DNA of 64,000 bases from contig DGVW01000052.1 of NCBI GenBank assembly GCA_002396005.1, positions 31,062 to 95,061 of the forward strand, written 5' to 3'. Below are positions 37,104-46,329 of the stretch, piece after piece. Source of the stretch: Oribacterium sp. UBA4274. Lineage in GTDB: Bacteria; Bacillota; Clostridia; Lachnospirales; Lachnospiraceae. The notes beneath the pieces are model-generated. The model ran no database searches. It was given only the letters and a program-made list of their open reading frames with translations, and was not told the DNA's origin. The translations under genes were made by a program, and so were the position numbers. Every line of letters begins with the position of its first letter. Position 1 is the stretch's first letter.

Positions 37104-37296
37104 CTATCAAAAAATTCCTTTTTAGTTTTTGACTGTTTCCCTTATAAATATGCTTTTCTATTCAGTACCTAATGATCTTTTACATGTTACAATCACAGTT
37201 AACCCTATAAAACTTAACTCTCACTGTAATTATAACCCTCTAAGATATGTGCCTGAAAACGGAAATATGAATGCTCAGCAAAAAATGTTTCTAGGA

Positions 37297-37929
37297 TTAC
37301 AGGAAACTGAGATTTTTGAGACTGAGTTTCAATATCTGATCTACTGTCATGTCCTTCGTTATCTCAACCTTCTTAACAGCCTTGCCGGCTTCCATCTCAG
37401 AATAGCCGAGAGCCACCAATGCCTCAATCGCTTCTTTGGCAGCACTGTGGGAAACTGCTGCGCCTCCAATTGATGCTGCGCCACTGTTCTCCGCTCCATG
37501 ATCCAGAGCACTGCTGAATACCTCTGTGGCATCAAGCTTGTCTTTTAAGTCAAGAACTATGCGCTGCGCCGTCTTGCTTCCAACGCCCGGAGCTCTGGAG
37601 ATAGCCTTGCTGTCTCCCGTGACTATAGCCATACGGAGATCGTCCGGTGTCAAAGCACTAAGTATACCGAGGGCAGCCTTTGGACCCACACCGCTGACAC
37701 TGAGGAGCATGGTAAACATCTCTCTGTCGCCCGGCGTCCAGAAGCCACACAGATCAACACCGTTCTGAGTGACAGAAAAATATGTATATATCTTAACTTC
37801 CTCGCCTATGGACGGAAGCTTCCCGATAAGTGTAGCCGGTACTCTGATACCGTAGCCGACTCCTGACGCTTCCACAACTATCATCCCGTCCTGAACTTCC
37901 GCGAGTTCTCCATGTATAAAACTGATCAT
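37297..37929 (-). CDS. ruvA: Holliday junction DNA helicase subunit RuvA
   Basis: 210 residues. The N-terminal OB fold (MISFIHGELAEVQDGMIVVE) is followed by two helix-hairpin-helix motifs (LLSVSGVGPKAALGILSAL and ISRAPGVGSKTAQRIVLDLKDKL), and a C-terminal three-helix RuvB-binding domain (AKEAIEALVALGYSEMEAGKAV). GGGAGAG upstream of ATG is the ribosome site. The gap of 193 bases to ruvB holds nothing recognisable. Confidence 0.98.
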   Translation of the reverse strand: MISFIHGELAEVQDGMIVVEASGVGYGIRVPATLIGKLPSIGEEVKIYTYFSVTQNGVDLCGFWTPGDREMFTMLLSVSGVGPKAALGILSALTPDDLRMAIVTGDSKAISRAPGVGSKTAQRIVLDLKDKLDATEVFSSALDHGAENSGAASIGGAAVSHSAAKEAIEALVALGYSEMEAGKAVKKVEITKDMTVDQILKLSLKNLSFL

Positions 37930-38170
37930 CTATATCTCTCCCTACGTTGAGGCTATGACTTACTATTAAGGAATCTGGAAAATCACTATTACAAATTCTG
38001 CCATAATCCCATAGAAAAAGTCAGCCTCTAAGCATAACCATGAAAATAATAGCACAAATGTTTGCTAAACGCTATAGATATATGTTAGACTCTATGCATT
38101 AAAACACTAAGTTTGAAAAGTATAGCCGTGTATATACCGATAAAAGTCAGTAAACCCGACGGAACTTGTT

Positions 38171-39322
38171 ATGTTGAGGGAAAGGATCACTTTGATACGT
38201 GTAGAAAAAAACATTGAACTTAATACTACTTTTGATATGTCGCTGATTGCCGATCCATCGGACATCATGTTTTTTGACATTGAAACAACCGGACTTTCAT
38301 CCTGGAAATCGGGACTCTATCTGATAGGACTTCTTACATATGATGACGGTTGGAAGCTGATTCAGTATTTCTGTGAGGATGTAAGCGACGAAACTGTAGT
38401 CCTTGAAAGCTTCTTTACTCTGCTGTCCTCAAAAAAGGTTCTGATATCTTTCAATGGCGACGGTTTTGACATTCCTTTTCTTGCACATATGGTAGAGCAA
38501 TATGGTCTGCCCTACTCCTTTGACAAGGTTGAAAGCTATGACATTTTGAAGAAAATCCGTCCACTGAAGAAGCTTCTGGGACTTGAGAATCTGAAGCTTA
38601 AGACTTGTGAAAAGTTTTTAGGTATTTATCGTGAAGACCGATTTTCCGGTGGTGACCTTATCAATGTCTACTTTCAGTGGCAGGAGGATCGGTCTCAGGA
38701 TAAGCTCGATTGTCTCCTGCTTCATAACTTTGAAGACATCGAAAATATGCCAAATATCCTTCCTATACTAAACTATATTTATGCTTTAAATGGAAGCTTT
38801 TCACCAGAGGCACAGGAGCTTGTAAAGCATCCAACAGAAAACAGGAAGGTTCTGAGTCTGAGATACAATTGTTTCCGGAAGCTTTCAGGTAGTCATGGCG
38901 CCCCGGATATGTCACTCATTTCAGTACCCGTACCTGTTGACCTGAAGCTTGATAACTGGTTCTTAAACCTGACAGGTCACGAAATAAACCTTTGCGCTGA
39001 TCTCTATGAAGGTGAGCTTAAATATTATTATTCCGACTACAAGGACTACTATTACCTTCCTATGGAAGACAAGGCAATCCACAAGTCCGTTGCAGAGTTC
39101 GTCGACAGAAAATTCAGAAAAAAAGCCACTGCCAAAACCTGCTACCAAAGAGTATCCGGATTGTTTCTTCCGGAACCGGAGCCTGTATTCTCTCCTGTTC
39201 TTTTCAGGGAGTACAAGGACAAACTCTCTTACACTCAGTTCTCTCCGGAGCTGTTTGATGACGAAGCTCTGACTGAAGCATATCTCCGGTCAGTTATAAA
39301 GCAGCTGAAGTTGAAAATATAA
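38171..39322 (+). CDS. YprB-like ribonuclease H-fold exonuclease
   Basis: 383 residues. The RNase_H_2/DEDD exonuclease domain (about 25-200) shows Exo I MFFDIETTGLSSW, Exo II LISFNGDGFDIPFL and Exo III LLLHNFEDIENM, matching PF13482 as in B. subtilis YprB. The C-terminal roughly 150 residues are variable. The ATG at 38171 has only a poor ribosome site. A TTG at codon 8 is preceded by AAAGGA at good spacing and may be the real start. It is divergent from ruvA and ends at a strong terminator. Confidence 0.87.
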   Translation: MLRERITLIRVEKNIELNTTFDMSLIADPSDIMFFDIETTGLSSWKSGLYLIGLLTYDDGWKLIQYFCEDVSDETVVLESFFTLLSSKKVLISFNGDGFDIPFLAHMVEQYGLPYSFDKVESYDILKKIRPLKKLLGLENLKLKTCEKFLGIYREDRFSGGDLINVYFQWQEDRSQDKLDCLLLHNFEDIENMPNILPILNYIYALNGSFSPEAQELVKHPTENRKVLSLRYNCFRKLSGSHGAPDMSLISVPVPVDLKLDNWFLNLTGHEINLCADLYEGELKYYYSDYKDYYYLPMEDKAIHKSVAEFVDRKFRKKATAKTCYQRVSGLFLPEPEPVFSPVLFREYKDKLSYTQFSPELFDDEALTEAYLRSVIKQLKLKI

Positions 39323-39325
39323 AGC

Positions 39326-39375
39326 CAAAAACAGACACGACTGAGAATGTTGATTTCTCAAACCTGTCTGTTTTT
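39326..39375 (+). terminator. Terminator of the YprB-like gene, possibly bidirectional
   Basis: Aaaaacagaca at 39326-39336 pairs with tgtctgttttt at 39365-39375, with an inner gagaa/ttctc pairing. It lies between convergent genes ending at 39322 (+) and 39412 (-). Confidence 0.85.
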
Positions 39376-39411
39376 ATGTTTTTTTATTTCCATAAATTAA
39401 ATGTCATAGTT

Positions 39412-41091
39412 TTAACTACGTTTTATCAGAAGCTCTTTCCCTTCAAACGCAAAGGCAAGCTTTATTATCTTCTCTTTTTCGAATCCCGCTTCCAGAAGTT
39501 CAGCCTCATATTTCTTGTCTTCGATCTGTTGAAGCGCCATATCGCAAAGCTCGTCAAGGGTCTTGCCCTTCTCACTCCTGCGCTTGGCCTTGAACTCGAT
39601 GATGACAGCATTATCCTTTTTGTCCTTCGGGCGGAGCATCACATCATATCGTCCCAGGCCGCTTTCACGATTTGACTTTATCTCATATCTGCCGCGCAGT
39701 TCCACCAGAAGTCCTATCACAAGTCCATGATAGAAATTTTCAGGAGCCGCCTTGCCGCTTCCGTCAAAAGTACTGATCATACTTTCACAGATTTCCGACA
39801 GAGTATCCATCATGTCGTCAATGTTTCCTTCAAGGAGAGCTTTTACGAAATAACTGTAATATCCTCCGGTATTTTCAAACCATCTTTTTACAAGAATGCT
39901 GAAGCTTACTGCAACTTCATAATTTGTCAGTTTAAGCTCGTACTCCATTATCCCGTCTTTATCAGTCAAGGATACGGCTTTCAGATATCCGCTTGCAAAC
40001 AAAAGGCTCCATACAGCTTTTTCATTTCCGTCCATTTCTCCGAAAACAAGCTGCTCATCTATCTCCGATTTTACGCTTCCACCATTTAAAAGCTCTTCAA
40101 AGGACTGCTTAATCTCAACGCTGCCTTCTCTCACAAGTTTCGAAACCAAAGCATTGGAACTTGTATTGGCCCAGTATGGCTCATATTTACCCGTCTGCAG
40201 AAATGAGATGATGGACCATGGATTATATATTCCATCCATATCTCCAAATTTGAATCCATCGTACCACTCTTTTACCTTCTCCTTTTCGGAGCCGTACCCG
40301 TATGCATCAAGAGCTTCAAATACTTCCTTCTCAGTAAACCCAAAAGAGTCCGCATAATTGTCGGAAGAAATAGTTACGATCTTTAAATTGTTGAGATCAG
40401 AAAACAGCGACTCACGACTGACTCTGGTGATACCGGTCAAAAGTGCCTTTTGTAGGTTCGGATTTGTTTTTAATGTCGCATTAAACATATTCCGCATGAA
40501 TCCGGTGATTTCATCCCAGTATCCATTTACATATGCCTCCTGCATCGGAGTATCATATTCATCGATCAGGATAATGACTTTTTCTCCATAATACCCTCTG
40601 AGCAAGGAAGAAAAAATGTTTAAACATTTGACTGCTACAGATGCATCCATTTTAAGATTGATATCGTTCCAAAATTCAAGCTCATCATCTGACAGACTAT
40701 CCTTTAAAAAAGATAGATTTATTTTCAGATCCATAAATGTCTGTACAAACTGAGTTACAGCATCTTTGAAATTATCGGCCTTTATTGCCGCAAAGGAAAC
40801 AAAGAGCACCGGCCATTTGCCGCACTCTTTCATCATCTCAGTATCTTTTGATACATTCAGCCCTTTAAAAAGCTCCTCATTATTTCCCTGCCTTATTGAA
40901 AAGAACTTCTCGACAGTGCTTAGCATCAGAGTTTTTCCGAAACGGCGAGGACGAGTGATCAAGGTGATATCATCGTTGCTTCTCCACCACTCAGGAATAA
41001 AGTTTGTTTTGTCAATATAGAAGTTATTTTGCTCTATAACCTTTTCATAATCCTGTATGCCAAGTCCGACAGTCTTTAACATGCGATACAC
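39412..41091 (-). CDS. AAA-ATPase_like / PD-(D/E)XK nuclease family protein
   Basis: 559 residues. The AAA-ATPase_like domain (about 10-290) has Walker A ITRPRRFGKTLMLST, Walker B VIILIDEYDTPM and the family stretch GITRVSRESLFSDLNNL. A middle region is followed by the C-terminal PDDEXK_9 domain, with GRYDVMLRP and VIIEFKAKR supplying the D and E-x-K of the nuclease fold. These proteins are abundant and multicopy in Lachnospiraceae and Bacteroidetes. Their role is unproven; mobile-element or defence links are guesses. It is not within any recognisable defence cluster here. Confidence 0.92.
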   Translation of the reverse strand: MYRMLKTVGLGIQDYEKVIEQNNFYIDKTNFIPEWWRSNDDITLITRPRRFGKTLMLSTVEKFFSIRQGNNEELFKGLNVSKDTEMMKECGKWPVLFVSFAAIKADNFKDAVTQFVQTFMDLKINLSFLKDSLSDDELEFWNDINLKMDASVAVKCLNIFSSLLRGYYGEKVIILIDEYDTPMQEAYVNGYWDEITGFMRNMFNATLKTNPNLQKALLTGITRVSRESLFSDLNNLKIVTISSDNYADSFGFTEKEVFEALDAYGYGSEKEKVKEWYDGFKFGDMDGIYNPWSIISFLQTGKYEPYWANTSSNALVSKLVREGSVEIKQSFEELLNGGSVKSEIDEQLVFGEMDGNEKAVWSLLFASGYLKAVSLTDKDGIMEYELKLTNYEVAVSFSILVKRWFENTGGYYSYFVKALLEGNIDDMMDTLSEICESMISTFDGSGKAAPENFYHGLVIGLLVELRGRYEIKSNRESGLGRYDVMLRPKDKKDNAVIIEFKAKRRSEKGKTLDELCDMALQQIEDKKYEAELLEAGFEKEKIIKLAFAFEGKELLIKRS

Positions 41092-41247
41092 CTCTTCTCG
41101 TCACTACCATATAGCTTATCTAACGTCTATAGTTTATAGTAGCATAATTTCATATGTCCCTCAATTAAGCGACAGTGTAAGGACATTGCTAAAGGTGAAG
41201 CCATTCATCCAACAACCTAAAGTCATGGGTTTTCTGACTGAAAAATT

Positions 41248-41294
41248 AAAAAAGCCGCCTTACTCACGACTAAAGTCACGAGCGTGCGGCGGCT
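41248..41294 (-). terminator. Terminator of the LeuDC-like operon
   Basis: On the minus strand AGCCGCC (41288-41294) pairs with GGCGGCT (41253-41259), with a 28-base loop and six U after it. It lies 68 bases past the last large-subunit gene. The rest of 41092-41361 holds nothing recognisable apart from the AAA gene's leader. Confidence 0.8.
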
Positions 41295-41361
41295 AAATCG
41301 TCAAACAAAGATTTTTTCCAGGAAACTAAACTCAGGAAACAAAACTAACCTTTCGAAAACA

Positions 41362-42609
41362 TCACCCATTTGTCACGTATCCTTTAACCGCGCTGTGTGC
41401 GGCAGTCACAGGTGATGCAAGATAGATATTGACCTTATTGGTACCCATACGGCCTAAGAAGTTTCTGTTATTGGTGGCGACTACGGTTTCACCATCTGTG
41501 AGGATTCCTCCGGAACGTCCGCAGCAGAGACCGCAGCCCGGATTCATGATGATGGCACCGGCATCATTGAAGATTTTCATGAGGCCTTCCTGCACAGCTT
41601 TTATATAGATGGAGCGGCTTGCAGGCGTGATGATGAGCTTCACATATGGTGCCACATGCTTACCCTTAAGTATCTCTGCCGCTGCTCTCAGATCCTCGAG
41701 ACGACCATTTGTGCAGGAACCGATAAACACCTGATCGATCTTTATATCTTTAAGCTCCGAAATCGGCCTTATCTTGTCTACCTGAGAAGGGCAGGCCGCT
41801 ACCGGCACAAAGTCCTCCGCCTTATAGTTCAGAACCTGAACGTAGTCTCCGTCTCCCTCATCCTTGAAGCATCCGTGTGCTTCATCACAGGGAACTCCCG
41901 AAAACTCTGCGGTCTTCTCATCTGCATAGAAAAGTCCGCATTTAGCTCCGGCTTCGATGGTCATGTTTGCCATGGTGAGTCTCTCGGAAACGGACATGGC
42001 ATCAAAGGTATCTCCCGAAAATTCCATGGACTTGTATGTAGCTCCTGCTGCAGTGAGATCTCCGATGATAGTGAGTATCACATCCTTTGAAGTCACGCCC
42101 TGAGGCAGCTTACCATTGACGTTGACTCTGATGGTCTCCGGTACCTTTATCCAAAGCTCGCCTGTTCCCAGAATTCCGGCCATCTCTGTATACCCGATTC
42201 CCGTTGAAAAAGCTCCCACGCCGCCGTAAGTAACCGTGTGGGAATCTGTTCCGAAAACAACATCCCCCGGGGTTGCATAACGAAGCTCCGGCATGAGCTG
42301 ATGACATACACCGTCAGCTCTGTGAATGTGCTCTATGCCCTGCTCTTTGGCAAATGCATCACCGCTTCTGAAATGCCTGGTGTCATCCACCTGACTCGAG
42401 GGCACCATATGGTCATAAATGATGACCACCTTATCCGGGTCCCAAACCTTCTTGAATCCCATTTCGTGAAACTTATCTGCCACAAACGGGATGAATATAT
42501 CGTGTATCATCACTCTGTCCGGCTTTACGAAGACAATGTCTCCGGCCTTAACATTATCATCATGAACATTTCTTCTGATGATCTTCTCAATAAGCGTAGC
42601 TCCCATCAT
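41362..42609 (-). CDS. Aconitase/3-isopropylmalate dehydratase large subunit family protein (set B)
   Basis: 415 residues, full length for type 2 LeuC/DmdA proteins. The iron-sulphur ligands are in FIGSCTNGRLEDL and NPGCGLCCGRSGG, and the substrate-site GTDSHTVTYGGVGAF is present. It overlaps its small subunit by 4 bases (ATGA). The family isomerises or dehydrates 2-hydroxy acids: isopropylmalate, citramalate, homocitrate or dimethylmalate. Which is used cannot be read from sequence here. It is the last gene of the four-gene operon and is followed by a terminator. Confidence 0.93.
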   Translation of the reverse strand: MMGATLIEKIIRRNVHDDNVKAGDIVFVKPDRVMIHDIFIPFVADKFHEMGFKKVWDPDKVVIIYDHMVPSSQVDDTRHFRSGDAFAKEQGIEHIHRADGVCHQLMPELRYATPGDVVFGTDSHTVTYGGVGAFSTGIGYTEMAGILGTGELWIKVPETIRVNVNGKLPQGVTSKDVILTIIGDLTAAGATYKSMEFSGDTFDAMSVSERLTMANMTIEAGAKCGLFYADEKTAEFSGVPCDEAHGCFKDEGDGDYVQVLNYKAEDFVPVAACPSQVDKIRPISELKDIKIDQVFIGSCTNGRLEDLRAAAEILKGKHVAPYVKLIITPASRSIYIKAVQEGLMKIFNDAGAIIMNPGCGLCCGRSGGILTDGETVVATNNRNFLGRMGTNKVNIYLASPVTAAHSAVKGYVTNG

Positions 42610-43097
42610 TTTACCCCGTTTCTCTTCTTCATGGCGTTCACCAGTCCGCCCTCATTCAGGATATCCATAAGGTTATCCGGCAGTGAACCGATCCTAAAAG
42701 CTTCCCCGTTAAGTACCAGTTCCTTGCCCGGCTCCACTGTAAGCTCGTCGCCCTCTTTGATCCTGTCCTGTATATCACTGTTTTCTATAAGAAGCAGTCC
42801 GTTATTGATGGAGTTTCTGTAGAAGATTCGTGCAAATGACTTCGCCACCACACATTTTACTCCCAGTGCCTTTATCACCTCCGGAGCCTGCTCTCTCGAG
42901 GAACCGCAGCCGAAATTGCTGCCGGCAACTATGATGTCTCCGGACTTTATAAGAGATGGAAGCTCCGGACGAAGCGGGTAGAAACCATAAGGCCGCATGT
43001 CTTCTATTGATTTTAATGCAAGATACTCTGTGGGAATGATGATGTCTGTATCGATATCATCCCCAAGAACAAAAACTTTTCCCGTAAATGAAGCCAT
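42606..43097 (-). CDS. 3-isopropylmalate dehydratase small subunit family protein (set B)
   Basis: 163 residues, normal for LeuD type 2. The swivelling-domain signature [21 protein letters not shown] and [18 protein letters not shown] are present, with the N-terminal [19 protein letters not shown]. It supplies the substrate-specificity half of the [4Fe-4S] hydro-lyase and is 13 bases after the large subunit of set A, overlapping the large subunit of set B. Confidence 0.94.
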   Translation of the reverse strand: MASFTGKVFVLGDDIDTDIIIPTEYLALKSIEDMRPYGFYPLRPELPSLIKSGDIIVAGSNFGCGSSREQAPEVIKALGVKCVVAKSFARIFYRNSINNGLLLIENSDIQDRIKEGDELTVEPGKELVLNGEAFRIGSLPDNLMDILNEGGLVNAMKKRNGVK

Positions 43098-43110
43098 TCA
43101 AAACCTCCGT

Positions 43111-44349
43111 TCAAGCTCTGACAATCTTTCCTGCTATAGCAGACGCTGTAACAGTTGCCGCAGATCCAAGATATACAAAGGAATTCTTGTCCCCGGCTCT
43201 TCCCTTGAAGTTACGGGTTCCGGTGCTGATGAGAACCTCACCTTCTCCGATGACGCCCTGACAGCTTCCCCAGCATACACTACAGTTCGGATTCACCACG
43301 ATAGCTCCGGCCTCCATAAAGGTTTCGATGATTCCCTCTGACATAGCCTGATCATAGATATCGCGGCTGGCAGGTGAAACGAGAAATCTCACTCCCTCTG
43401 CCACTTTCTTTCCCTTTATGATGGAAGCCCCAAGTCTCAGATCCTCGATTCTGCCATTGTTGCAGGAGCCTAAAAATGCCTCATTTACAGCAACCTCACC
43501 GACTTCCTCCACCGGAGAAACATTATCGACAAAATGAGGTTTGGCGACTACAGGAACAATCTCCGAGAGGTCAATATCATAAACCTTTTCAAACTCAGCA
43601 TCCGGATCACTCACAAAACCGTCAGCTGCCTCACGGCCATGCTCCTTAAGATATGCCTTGGCTATATCATCAACCTCCATCAGTGCCGTCTTGGCTCCCG
43701 CCTCAACGCAGAGATTGCAGATACAGATACGGTCTGACATAGTGAGGTTTTTCATTCCCGGCCCTGCAAATTCCATAGCCTTGTAATTTGCCCCGTTAGC
43801 ACTGATCCTGCCTATGATAGTGAGGATCAGATCTCTTGCAGTTACCCCCTTATTGAGTGCTCCCGTGAAATTGAACCTGAGAGTCTTCGGTGCAAGTACC
43901 CATGACTTTCCCGTCACCATGGCATAGAGATAATCCGTACATCCTACACCGGTTCCGAAGGCTCCAAGCTCACCATAGGAACAGGTGTGGCTGTCCGCCC
44001 CGAAGATCAGTTCCTTCGGATTTACATACTTCTCTATCATAAGCTCATGGCAAATGCCATCGCCCTCATGAAATGTGATGCCATGTTCTCTTGCGAAATC
44101 ACGCATCTTCTTCTGAGACGCTGCAGTCTTAGGACTGTCGCAGGGAACATTATGATCCATGATCCATACAAGTTTTGACTTGTCATAGATCTTTTTATTC
44201 TTTAGTTTGTTGTACATATCTATGGTAAGATGCGTCGTCCCATCATTGCTCATAAGATGGTCAAGCTCCACCACATAGATATTGCCGGCGTGAGCCTCCT
44301 CAACTCCTGCCGCTCTTGCTATGATTTTTTCAGCTATAGTCATTCCCAT
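43111..44349 (-). CDS. Aconitase/3-isopropylmalate dehydratase large subunit family protein (set A)
   Basis: 412 residues. Ligand motifs are FLGSCNNGRIEDL (Asn for the common Thr) and NPNCSVCWGSCQG; GADSHTCSYGELGAF lies in the substrate site. These differ from set B (GCGLCCGRSGG), so the two large subunits belong to different subgroups and are not a recent copy. It follows its small subunit by 81 bases. A LeuC-like or DmdA-like role is possible; see set B for the range of substrates. Confidence 0.92.
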   Translation of the reverse strand: MGMTIAEKIIARAAGVEEAHAGNIYVVELDHLMSNDGTTHLTIDMYNKLKNKKIYDKSKLVWIMDHNVPCDSPKTAASQKKMRDFAREHGITFHEGDGICHELMIEKYVNPKELIFGADSHTCSYGELGAFGTGVGCTDYLYAMVTGKSWVLAPKTLRFNFTGALNKGVTARDLILTIIGRISANGANYKAMEFAGPGMKNLTMSDRICICNLCVEAGAKTALMEVDDIAKAYLKEHGREAADGFVSDPDAEFEKVYDIDLSEIVPVVAKPHFVDNVSPVEEVGEVAVNEAFLGSCNNGRIEDLRLGASIIKGKKVAEGVRFLVSPASRDIYDQAMSEGIIETFMEAGAIVVNPNCSVCWGSCQGVIGEGEVLISTGTRNFKGRAGDKNSFVYLGSAATVTASAIAGKIVRA

Positions 44350-44430
44350 AATCTATCTCCATACCGAAACATGCCTTTAGTTTATGCATCGGCTAAATAT
44401 TCATCAACAAAAGTGCTCCAATCTTAAAAG

Positions 44431-44901
44431 TCAGATTTTTTCAAGAGAAGCCAGAAGCCCTCCCTGATCCAGGATTTCTTTCATATATGGCGGCACCTTG
44501 GTGCAGTTGTACTTAACTCCGTTCAGCATCACATAACCTTCATCCATGTTAAGCTCTATCTCGTCCCCTGTATTTACATGGTCGTAAATGTCACTGCAAA
44601 CAATTACAGGTACCCCCAGATTTATGGAATTCCGGTAAAAGATACGTGCAAATGACTTTGCCAGAACAGCTTTTATGCCCAAAGCTTTCAGCACTGCCGG
44701 TGCCTGCTCTCTGGATGACCCGCAGCCAAAATTCTCATCCGCAACTATATAGTCTCCGGGCGCTACGTTCTTGATAAACTCTGAATCCAGTGACTCAAAG
44801 GTATGAACTTTCATCTCATCTATCGTAGGATATAAAAGATACTGTGATGCTATGATCTGGTCAGTATCAACATCTTTTCCATACTTAAAAACTTTTCCCA
44901 T
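44431..44901 (-). CDS. 3-isopropylmalate dehydratase small subunit family protein (set A)
   Basis: 156 residues from ATG 44901 (MGKVFKYGKDVDTDQII), chosen because the family begins there and GGAG lies 6 bases upstream; a longer frame to 44982 has no family similarity. [20 protein letters not shown] and [18 protein letters not shown] are the LeuD signatures. It heads the operon small A - large A - small B - large B, divergent from a LysR gene. Confidence 0.93.
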   Translation of the reverse strand: MGKVFKYGKDVDTDQIIASQYLLYPTIDEMKVHTFESLDSEFIKNVAPGDYIVADENFGCGSSREQAPAVLKALGIKAVLAKSFARIFYRNSINLGVPVIVCSDIYDHVNTGDEIELNMDEGYVMLNGVKYNCTKVPPYMKEILDQGGLLASLEKI

Positions 44902-45307
44902 TCTAAACTCCATTCCATCAGTCATAAATTTGTTTCGCTGAATATCTATAACAGCCTCCGGCATCAGGGCACGGATTTCCAAAGATAGTTGATGCTTCGC
45001 ATCGAAAATCCGGCCGGTGGAACGCTTTAATCAGCATTTCCCCAATTTCATTCTAATAAATCAACTATATCATCCAGCATTATATGCATCTAATATATGT
45101 TTTTGATAATTATTATTCTACCAAGTTATTATAATTTTTATATAACTATTCCTAAAAATATTTAAGTTATATTTATACGTGGCATAAATAATCTTGTGTT
45201 ATAGCAGTGAAATATGTTATATTACAAATGTTTTTGATTTACAAAAGGAATATCGGTAAATCATTCAGGGCACTCTATTATTCACGAATCGAAAGAAGGT
45301 ACATCAG
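44902..45307. promoter_or_regulatory. Divergent regulatory region between the LeuDC-like operon and the LysR gene
   Basis: About 400 very AT-rich bases between divergent genes. A plausible plus-strand promoter for the LysR gene is TTGTGT (45194-45199), an 18-base spacer and TATATT (45218-45223). LysR-type regulators usually bind T-N11-A sites in such shared regions. Several AT-rich stretches at 45085-45180 could serve, but none can be singled out. No small gene was found. Confidence 0.5.
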
Positions 45308-46192
45308 ATGGATCAGAATTTATCAGGCTACAAAATCTTTTATGAAGTTGCAAGTTGCGGTAACATCTCTAAGGCTGCCAAGAAGCTCTACATTTCTCAG
45401 CCGGCAATTTCCAAATCAATCGTTAAGCTTGAGGACGGACTTGATACAAAGCTGTTCCACCGTAACTCCCGAGGTGTGACCCTCACAGAAGAAGGTCAGA
45501 TCCTGTATAAGTACATAAAGGATGCATTTGATAACATCAATAACGCAGAAATTGAGCTTAAGCGCATGAAGGAGTTCAACATCGGTCACATTCAGATCGG
45601 CGTTTCCACTACTCTGTGCCGTTATATTCTTCTTCCTTATCTTCAGAAGTTCATGGAGAAGTTTCCCAATATCCGCGTTTCCATCAATACTCAGGCCACT
45701 GCCCAGACTCTCAACCTTATAGAGGCCAAGAAAATCGATATCGGTCTCACAGCCGAGCCGAAGTCCAGACGTCCGGAGATGCGTTTTGTTCACTCCAGAC
45801 AGATTCATGACGTATTTGTGGCAACTCCGCAGTACCTTGACAATCTTAAGTCCATTTGTGGCCCTGATTTCAATGTTTTTGAAGAAGCAAACCTCATGCT
45901 CCTCGATCAGAACAACATGACAAGACGTCATATAGATGACTACTTCAAGGCCATGAACATTGAACCTGCACAGATCCTCGAGGTCACAACCATGGATCTC
46001 CTCATAGAGTTTGCCAAGATCGGAATCGGTGTAAGCTGCGTAATCAGAGAGCTGGTTCAGAAGGAACTTGATGAAGGAACCCTCGTGGAGCTTCCATTAC
46101 AGCTCCCTATCCCTTCCAGAAATATCGGATTCGTATTTAATACAGGAAATACTTCCAAGTCACTCGATGCGTTCCTCAGTGTACTTGACTGA
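45308..46192 (+). CDS. LysR family transcriptional regulator
   Basis: 294 residues. The winged-helix domain is at 1-62 (SGYKIFYEVASCGNISKAAKKLYISQPAISKSI) and the periplasmic-binding-like effector domain at about 90-290 (GHIQIGVSTTLCRYILLPYLQKFMEKFP). GAAGG precedes the ATG. It is divergent from the two LeuDC-like sets and is the natural candidate to control them, perhaps in response to a 2-keto or hydroxy acid. A clear terminator follows. Confidence 0.94.
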   Translation: MDQNLSGYKIFYEVASCGNISKAAKKLYISQPAISKSIVKLEDGLDTKLFHRNSRGVTLTEEGQILYKYIKDAFDNINNAEIELKRMKEFNIGHIQIGVSTTLCRYILLPYLQKFMEKFPNIRVSINTQATAQTLNLIEAKKIDIGLTAEPKSRRPEMRFVHSRQIHDVFVATPQYLDNLKSICGPDFNVFEEANLMLLDQNNMTRRHIDDYFKAMNIEPAQILEVTTMDLLIEFAKIGIGVSCVIRELVQKELDEGTLVELPLQLPIPSRNIGFVFNTGNTSKSLDAFLSVLD

Positions 46193-46226
46193 ACCATCAC
46201 CACAAAATTTATAAAGTACTAAATTT

Positions 46227-46257
46227 AAAACCATCGCCTCATGGACGATGGTTTTTT
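46227..46257 (+). terminator. Terminator of the LysR gene
   Basis: Aaaaccatcg (46227-46236) pairs with cgatggtttt (46246-46255) with a 9-base loop and a U run through 46257. Confidence 0.88.
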
Positions 46258-46329
46258 ATTGTGGTAAAATCTTAAATTGAGCGCAATTGAACACAAGCGT
46301 TGAAATAAGTCAAAAAGGAGTTTACATAT

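Noticed and set aside
37129..37473. 114-aa plus-strand open frame across the ruvA-ruvB gap
   Set aside because: It overlaps the 3' part of ruvA in antisense, and has no ribosome site or recognisable domain.
39412..41091. Defence island around the AAA/PD-(D/E)XK protein
   Set aside because: The neighbours are ruvAB, a housekeeping-type nuclease and metabolic genes. No other defence gene is present.
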